Below are positions 58,098 to 64,000 of a DNA stretch of 64,000 nt, piece after piece. The position numbers were made by a program, and so were the translations under genes. Each line of letters opens with the position of its first letter. Position 1 is the stretch's first letter. This DNA comes from Malus domestica (taxonomy: Eukaryota; Streptophyta; Magnoliopsida; Rosales; Rosaceae): positions 12,247,501-12,311,500 of the forward strand of contig NC_091673.1 in the NCBI RefSeq assembly GCF_042453785.1, read 5' to 3'. Below the pieces are notes generated by a model. The model was not told the DNA's origin. It did no database searches and saw nothing but the letters and a program-made list of their open reading frames with translations.

Positions 58098-58107
58098 GTT
58101 AGATTCA

Positions 58108-59683
58108 TGGAAGAAAATGCCGATAATATCGGCGAAATATCGCCGATATTATCGGTTTTTCGGGTGATGGATATTCTAAGTGGTATCCGAATGGTTTTTA
58201 GCCAAATATCGCGATATTATCGATAATATCGATAATATGGCGATATTTTGGAAATATCGGCGAAATTTTTTTGAGTTTGGTGCAATCGGACTCCGAGGCG
58301 ACGTCGGAGAAGAACGCTGGAGACGGTGTGCCTATTCCCGGGCCGATTTCGTCCCAAAAACCTTGCAAAAACACGAATTTTAACATCAATTTCACATATA
58401 AACTTCAGATTTCACGCATGCATAAACGATTCAACATATGTGAAGTCGGTTTAGGGTTTAGGGTTTCAATGGAATCTCACCTGACGAAGACGAAGACGAA
58501 CCAGATGACTGAACGTGATCCTTGCTCAGTGGCGCACCGCCAGAGACGACTGAGCCAACTCCGACTTCGCCAGAGCCACGATCAACGGCGAAGGGAGAAG
58601 AGAGATCGAGAGATCTCTGTGTGTGTGTGTGTGTTTGGGAGAAGAGAGATCGGAGATCTCTCTTTGTATGTGGGTGTTTGGGAGAAGAGAGATCGGAGAA
58701 GGGAGAAGAGAGATCGGAGAAGGGAGAAGAGAGATCGGAGAATGGAGAAGAGAGATCTCCGATCTCTGTGTGTGTGTGTGTGTTTGGGAGAAGAGAGATC
58801 TCCGATCTCTGTAGATGGAGGGTGTGTGCGTGTGTGTGTGTGTGGAATGAGGGAGAAGTGTGTGTGTGTTATCCGAGAGAAAGAAAAAAATACATTGAGG
58901 GTGTGTGTGTGTGTGTGTTTGTGGCACACGGTTTGACACATGGTTTTGTATAAAACCATGGTTTTGTGTGTGTGTGTGTTCACGTGTATGGTTATGTGTG
59001 TGTGTGTGTATGGTTATGTGTGTGTGTGTGTTATCCGAGAGAGTTTTGGCACATGGTTTTGTATAAAACCATGGTTTTGTATAAAACCATGGTTTTGTGT
59101 GTGTGTGTATGTGTGTATGGTTATGTGTGTGTGTGTTATCCGAGAGAAAAAAGAAAAAAACTTTGAGGATGTGTGTGTGTGGCACACGGTTTTGTATGAA
59201 ATAATTGGAAGTGACTTTGCTTAGAAGAACCAAATATTCTGTCAGAGAAGAACCAAAAAATCTGCTTACTTTATCTTCTTCTCCACGTGAAGACCAAATT
59301 CTGTCAGAGAAGAACCAAAAATGCAATGTATAAAGTGTAAAATATTGTACTAATTCATTATATATAAATGATTATGGTGTGTTTAGACTTCTTTCATTAA
59401 TTACTACATATTTTCTACACTCACAATGTTTGTCAGCTCGCTATATAATCAACTTGATAATGTTAAATCCATCATGCAATGCATTTCCTTCCAATTTTTT
59501 GTGATAAACTAATAGATAATTGACTAAATAAACATCCTGCAAAGTTTCAATAAAAATTTCCAAGTTTTTCTTACAATTTCCGTGGTTTCCATGTAATTTT
59601 TATCGATATCGATATTATCCCAATATTTCCATCGATATTTCCGTGTTTTCGGACTACCGATATTTCCGATATTTTCTTCCTTG
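58108..59683. mobile_element. Mutator-like (MULE) non-autonomous element, possible gene capture
   Basis: Flanked by the 10-bp duplication GTTAGATTCA at 58098-58107 and 59684-59693. Ends share GGAAGAAAAT in inverted orientation followed by clusters of GATATT and ATATCGG motifs. The centre holds an island of ordinary sequence (58270-58600) with a telo-box-like TTTAGGGTTTAGGG and a possible start region, followed by the TG-repeat block. The island looks like the 5' part of a host gene, but I do not recognise it. No transposase is seen. Confidence 0.7.
58600..59180. repeat. TG microsatellites mixed with GAGAAGAGAGATC units
   Basis: Many (TG)n runs of 5-12 units are separated by repeats of GGAGAAGAGAGATCGGAGA (58670-58800) and by repeated GTTTTGTATAAAACCATGG phrases (58940-59100). 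The long open frames on both strands here are products of the repeats. Confidence 0.9.
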
Positions 59684-59693
59684 GTTAGATTCA

Positions 59694-61298
59694 CCTCAAT
59701 GTCTTATTTCCCCACTCACATACTCTCACCCACCACAAAAGTTAAAAAACTGAAATGTTATTTTTTCACCCACTATTATTTCTAAAGTAACCTCTAATAA
59801 GCTCAACCAAGCCTTCACTCACCACCAAGGCCTCCCTTCCCGATTTTTATTTTGGTTCGAGTTTCAGAATTTGGTCTTTTCCCAATTTGCAACTCTCCTT
59901 CCTTCCCTCTATCCAGACTCAACGCAACCCCATTTCCTCCCCCCTTTCAATATTTTCTTCATTTACCATTGCTTGTTTGCTTATTAAAAAGCTGGAATTT
60001 ATTTTAAAAGTAGTTTGCTTTTTTTTATTTGAACTCATATAACTTTATTTTACACTTATTTTATATTCTACACTCATTTTATTTTTAATTAAACTATTAA
60101 TATCTCTTTAACCCTAATTTACTACCTAAACTAAACTACACTCACAAACCCAATTTAATATGCAAATTGAGCTTTACACCCATTTCAAAATAAAACTCAA
60201 AATCAAAGCATATGTTCTCTTCTCTAACATTCTTTCCCACGTCCATCGTCTTTCCTTTTTAATTCTTCATGATTTAATAGAAATTGAAATTGAAATTAAT
60301 AAAAGTTGTGAGAATTAATTTATCTTTTAGGTTTTCAGGAGAACGGCATACAACCATCCTTTATGTGATTACCATGTTGGAAAAGCTTGATCTTTTGAGG
60401 CTAAGTTCCATAAAGGAGTGGGTGATCACCGTATGAGTTGGAAAAAACTTGATAACATCCTTTTTGCCCACTTTCTGATGCTTTTATGAGAAATTTGAGG
60501 CGCAAGAAATTCAAGGTTATAGAACTGGAAGATTGAGCAGCCCAACTTGACCACCTCTCGAACTCTGAAACAAAATTGGCGGATGAGGAACTTGCTTGAG
60601 CAGAATATCAAGCTCCTCAAAAACCCATCTGAATTATGAACGACCTTCTTTATTAAGCTATTACCTTCTTGAAGTAATTTGGGATTAACTTTTGCTCCAA
60701 TTCAACACCTTTTTATGGCTTCTTCATCATATAATTTATGTTTAGATTTTAGTTTGGAGCCAACTGATATTCTAATCATTCCTGGCCACTACCCAGTTGA
60801 TGGGTTCTGACCGTGGCAGGTTCAGCTTGGAGGTGGGGGTGACATGATTTTTCTTTATTTTGTTTTTTCATATTATTTGTTATTTTGGTTATTTTAATCT
60901 TTATTTTTTAATTCTGTTGTCCAAAAAGCTTATTAGCGGGGACTATTGTTACCACACGTACAATTTTAACAAAAAATATTAACTGGAGCTTTACAGATGT
61001 GATTTTTAATATGTTGATTACTTATTTGAAATATTTAATTAAAAATATTAAGATTAACCTGAAATGACACTAAAAGGATAAGAGTTATATGTACTTATAT
61101 ATTTTCTTTTTTATCGGGTGTCTTTGTTATGTCAGACCAAGAAAAAACATGTTTGGATGATTATGTATGTTGAACATGGACGCATTTTGAGGACAATTAG
61201 CGTGTCAAGACAAATTTTGGTACCAATTACAAGTTGGACGAATATGATTTGAAACGAGGAAAATTAGCGTGTTGGACGCATAATTACTTGTTACCCTT
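59694..61298. other. Intergenic region with no supported gene
   Basis: Pyrimidine-rich to 59950, then AT-rich. Around 60320-60640 the sequence is less AT-biased, but no frame holds together on either strand. A decayed end of the 51966-type element lies near 60990-61085. Confidence 0.45.
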
Positions 61299-61620
61299 TT
61301 TTTTTTTTGGGTCAAAGGATAGAAATGTATTAAAAGTCAAATACGAATGAAAACATTTGCATCTTCAGCTAGAATATTAAACAAAAATTGAGGTCCTAAT
61401 ACATCCCAACCATAACTCCCACCATGCTTAAGAACGTACGCCGCCACCATATGGGCTGCACGATTGTATTGTCGAGGGGTAAAGATAAACTTCACCGATT
61501 GGAATGACTGCATTATATTCCAAATATCAACTAAATATACCTCCAGCAACACATCATCTTTTAATTCTTTCTTGAATTCCAAGTTTCTATATTTAGCTTT
61601 ATCATACTTTGCTTCATCTT
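61299..61620 (-). repeat. LINE 3' end fragment (RNase H tail)
   Basis: The minus strand encodes SVKFIFTPRQYNRAAHMVAA followed by LGPQFLFNILAEDAN, the usual end of plant L1 ORF2 RNase H. An A-rich tail lies at the left edge (T run at 61299 on the plus strand). The 5' part is missing. Confidence 0.7.
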
Positions 61621-61669
61621 ACACAGTAGGTCGGAAAAAGTGAGTATGATTATATACCAATATATTAAA

Positions 61670-61810
61670 GGAAACTTTAACGAAAAGCTCTCGATACTGT
61701 CAACTTTAACGAAAAACCATATTTTTACACTAAAAAGTCAATCCTAGTACTATTCACTACCCTTTATTTTGTCTTTATCGTTAAAATTCAAAGTTTTCAT
61801 TAGTTTTCCT
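61670..61810. mobile_element. Mutator-type MITE with 9-bp duplication
   Basis: Starts GGAAACTTTAACGAAAAGC and ends TTAGTTTTCC, flanked by TATATTAAA at 61661-61669 and 61811-61819. Same family as 53096-53251. Confidence 0.78.
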
Positions 61811-61819
61811 TATATTAAA

Positions 61820-62459
61820 CTCATATAAGAATCACATTTCTACAGTAAACCGGAAAATTTGAATGAAATACCAATTTATTGAATTTATGAGTTCAATATA
61901 TTGGACACATGACTTCAATATATCAAACTCATAAATGTGGTACAAATATATATGGAGTATGTCATACTCCAGGAACCATAAATTTTTTGTTGCTAACATA
62001 GATTCATAGGTCTTATAAGTTGCAAGTCATTTCCATCCTCTATAAATGTTTGTTAAGTTAATTGTGCAGTACAGAAGTAGATATTTCGGGTCACTATGGG
62101 CAATAAAGAGGCAGCGCAGCGCATCAAGGCAACAGGCAAAGTCTTGAAGCATAGAAAAATCAAAGGTATCAATAGCCAATGTTCAACGTTAGTTGCCATT
62201 GCTGTAACCAAACCCAGTAAGTCCGAAAAAAGGGAGAACAAAAAAAAATCCCTTAGCTACATAGAGTTCCTGCATTACCAACAAAAGAACAATTTTAAGA
62301 TTAAAAAAAAAAGATGTGATCGTAATTCTTTAGATTGAAAATAATATTAGGGGAAAATTAGGTTCGCATCCTTCTTTTTGTTACTACATTGATTAAAATC
62401 CTATTCATTTTAAATTTTTTATCAAGGTCCTTGTGTATTAATAACATCATTAATTATTT
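61820..62459. other. Intergenic region with unconfirmed small frame
   Basis: A plus-strand frame of 80 codons at 62096-62338 is Lys-rich and matches nothing I know; it is probably not a gene. The remainder is AT-rich. Confidence 0.4.
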
Positions 62460-63055
62460 GAATAATAAAATATTTTTATTTTTAAATATATTCCTTTAGT
62501 GTTAAAAATGTTACGATTAGTATATTTATACTTATGGCTAAATTTTTTTATCATATATTTTTATTTTTAGTTTGTACCTATTTTTAATTTGCAAATATTT
62601 TTTAATTTGTACCAATTTTCTTTTCATTTTTAATTTGTACCCATATATTAGTTTCTTTTTGTGCCCATATTTTTTAAAGTTTTATTTGTGTTTGTACCCA
62701 TGTGTATACCATCACGTGACATTGTATATTTAATCAATGATAGAAAAATTACATTTGGTATATTTATGTTTTATGCCTAAACTTTGTATCATATATTTAT
62801 ATTTTTAGTTTGTACCCACTTTTAATTTGCAACATTTTTTTTAATTTGTAGTATTTTTTTTTAGTTTTATTTTGTACCCATGTCTTAATTTCATTTAGCG
62901 CCTATATTTTTAAAAATTTATTTGTACTCATAATTTTTAATGTTTTATTTGTACCCTCATTTATTTATAATGTACCCATTCTTCTTTATTAATGTACCAC
63001 TTTGTTATATGTGAAATGTACCAATTTTTTTGTAAAATGTACCAATTTTTTTAGG
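62460..63055. repeat. Degenerate array of TTTGTACCCAT-like units
   Basis: Variants of TTTTAATTTGTACCCAT recur every 25-60 bases, at least a dozen times. Parts of 62510-62700 and 62740-62960 look like two larger repeat periods (TTTATGCCTAAACTTTGTAT and a similar earlier phrase). Confidence 0.65.
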
Positions 63056-63566
63056 GCAAAAGACTGTTTACTACCCTGAAGTTTTATGGTTTTCAACATT
63101 TAGTACATCAAGTTTTTTTCGTCTCAGAGTCATACCTAAAGTGTTAATTTTGGGACAGTCTCATACATCTGTTAGTCAAACTGTTAAATCTGCCGTTAAC
63201 TGATGACGTGGTGCCCATGTGGACAATGACTGGACGCCACGTGTCATTAAGAGGTCCGCGTGGATTTTTTTTTTTTTTGAGAAGGGGTTCAAAAAAAAAA
63301 AAAAGTAGTGGTTCCTAAAACTGCAGCAACCATGGCTTTATCTTCATCATCCCAAACCCCTCATCCTAAACCCATCTTAATCTTCATCTCCAAAATCCAA
63401 AAAAAATCAACAACCCTACAAAAATCGAGCTAAAACTTTCAAAACCTAGATCAAATCTCAGCCCCAAATACCCCCTAAACCATGAAAAAAAAATCAAACA
63501 ACAAAGAAATCTGGAAAATCCAATAAAAACCCAAATCCAAGTTTCTGTCGATCCGCACGCAGAGCC
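63056..63566. other. Upstream flank of the WDHD1-like exon
   Basis: Begins with a phrase common in plant repeats (CTACCCTGAAGTTTTATGG). It includes CCACGTGTCATT (G-box-like) near 63238 and a T run at 63265, then AT/CA-rich leader-like sequence. No gene. Confidence 0.4.
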
Positions 63567-63837
63567 ATGAAGATCAGAACTTTGAAGCTCCGAGAGGCCC
63601 ACGAGCAGCGACGGGTGGCCGTCGTACTGATCGGTGCTGTGGGACCAGTAGGCCTACCAAGTCGTGACGACGTCCTCCTCCGACCCCACAATCACCATCC
63701 ACGACTCTCTTATCCTGTCCAGCCATCCCAAGCTCATCCGTCACCGCTGCGACAGCGTCACGGCTCTCACTCTCAGCCCCAATTCCACCTGCCTCACCTC
63801 CAGCTCCGTCAACCACTTCGTCAAGCTGTTTCCTGGT
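63567..63837 (+). pseudogene. Broken first exon resembling WDHD1 / CTF4 (WD40 replication factor)
   Basis: The start MKIRTLKLREAHE matches the N-terminus of the plant WDHD1 homologue (Arabidopsis MKSRSLKLREAHK-like). After a frameshift near 63606 the next frame reads SSDGWPSY, stop, SVLWDQ, stop, AYQVVTTSSSDPTITIHDS and on to CDSVTALTLSPNSTCLTSSS and VNHFVKLFPG, which is the first WD40 blade region of that protein. WDHD1/CTF4 links the replicative helicase to polymerase alpha. One frameshift and two in-frame stops make this a pseudogene. Only the first exon is seen before the possible splice donor at CCTG|GTCAAT and no further exons follow within the window. The identification rests on memory of the family. 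Confidence 0.55.
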
Positions 63838-64000
63838 CAATATCTCCCAACCAAGCAAATAAACAACACCCAGATCTGAATTTCCATCCAAAATCAAATA
63901 CAACAAATTAGGGTTTCGTAATCTGAGAAATTGGGATCTGAGATTTGGGTATAACAAGGTGAAAAATAACAAATTCATAATAAAGTTTGAAGCTTTTAAA

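Noticed and set aside
58526-59326. 266-codon open frame rich in His and Thr
   Set aside because: It is created by TG/CA dinucleotide repeats in a Mutator-like element; frames are open on both strands.
62096-62338. 80-codon Lys-rich frame as a possible small gene
   Set aside because: Composition follows the A-rich DNA and there is no recognisable domain.

Overview
The window reads as nuclear DNA of a Rosaceae tree of the apple/pear group (Maleae). Its only recognisable working genes encode 159-residue PR-10 / Bet v 1 proteins that look like the apple allergen family Mal d 1, and its repeats are plant types (Tat-lineage Ty3/gypsy, L1-type LINEs, tRNA-derived SINEs, hAT and Mutator MITEs). From sequence alone I cannot separate Malus from Pyrus.

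Positions 1-36,100 hold a PR-10 cluster built as three tail-to-tail (convergent) gene pairs: 1370+/17023-, 24131+/27568- and 31834+/35504-. The plus-strand members form one subgroup and the first two minus-strand members a second, both intronless. The last minus-strand gene belongs to a third group with a 114-nt intron splitting codon 62. The plus copy at 1370 is a frameshifted pseudogene and the other five are open. Shared flanks, a shared SINE relic and shared promoters (TATAAATA at the same distance from each ATG) show that the pairs arose by segmental duplication. Two small relics, each a PR-10 tail on the minus strand (one still with a TATA box), mark a further lost gene. Later insertions separate the units: a LINE end, a hAT-like element (2200-4531), a pol-less LTR element (6065-15380), a DNA element carrying a nested solo LTR (18821-22543), a plastid ycf2 fragment (26691-26993), a MITE (28594-28741), a second hAT-like element (30230-31101) and a LINE remnant (33540-35090).

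From 37,518 to 51,485 lies a large Tat-lineage Ty3/gypsy element on the minus strand with LTRs, PBS, PPT, gag, protease, RT, RNase H and integrase remains. Between integrase and the 3' LTR it carries an opposite-strand coding region with a plant mobile domain. It is a fossil with many breaks. The smaller element at 6065-15380 shares its primer-binding site and looks like a non-autonomous relative.

From 51,490 to the end there are no intact genes. This part holds a DNA element with long TIRs, Mutator-type MITEs with 9-bp target duplications, a second copy of the 2.7-kb solo LTR, a symmetrical 698-bp foldback hairpin, a Mutator-like element packed with TG repeats, a LINE end, an array of degenerate TTTGTACCCAT-like units and, at the edge, a broken first exon resembling the plant WDHD1/CTF4 replication gene.

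No CRISPR array, rRNA, tRNA gene or unknown multi-gene system was seen. The most notable structures are the repeated convergent PR-10 architecture, the foldback hairpin and the antisense mobile-domain region in the Tat element.
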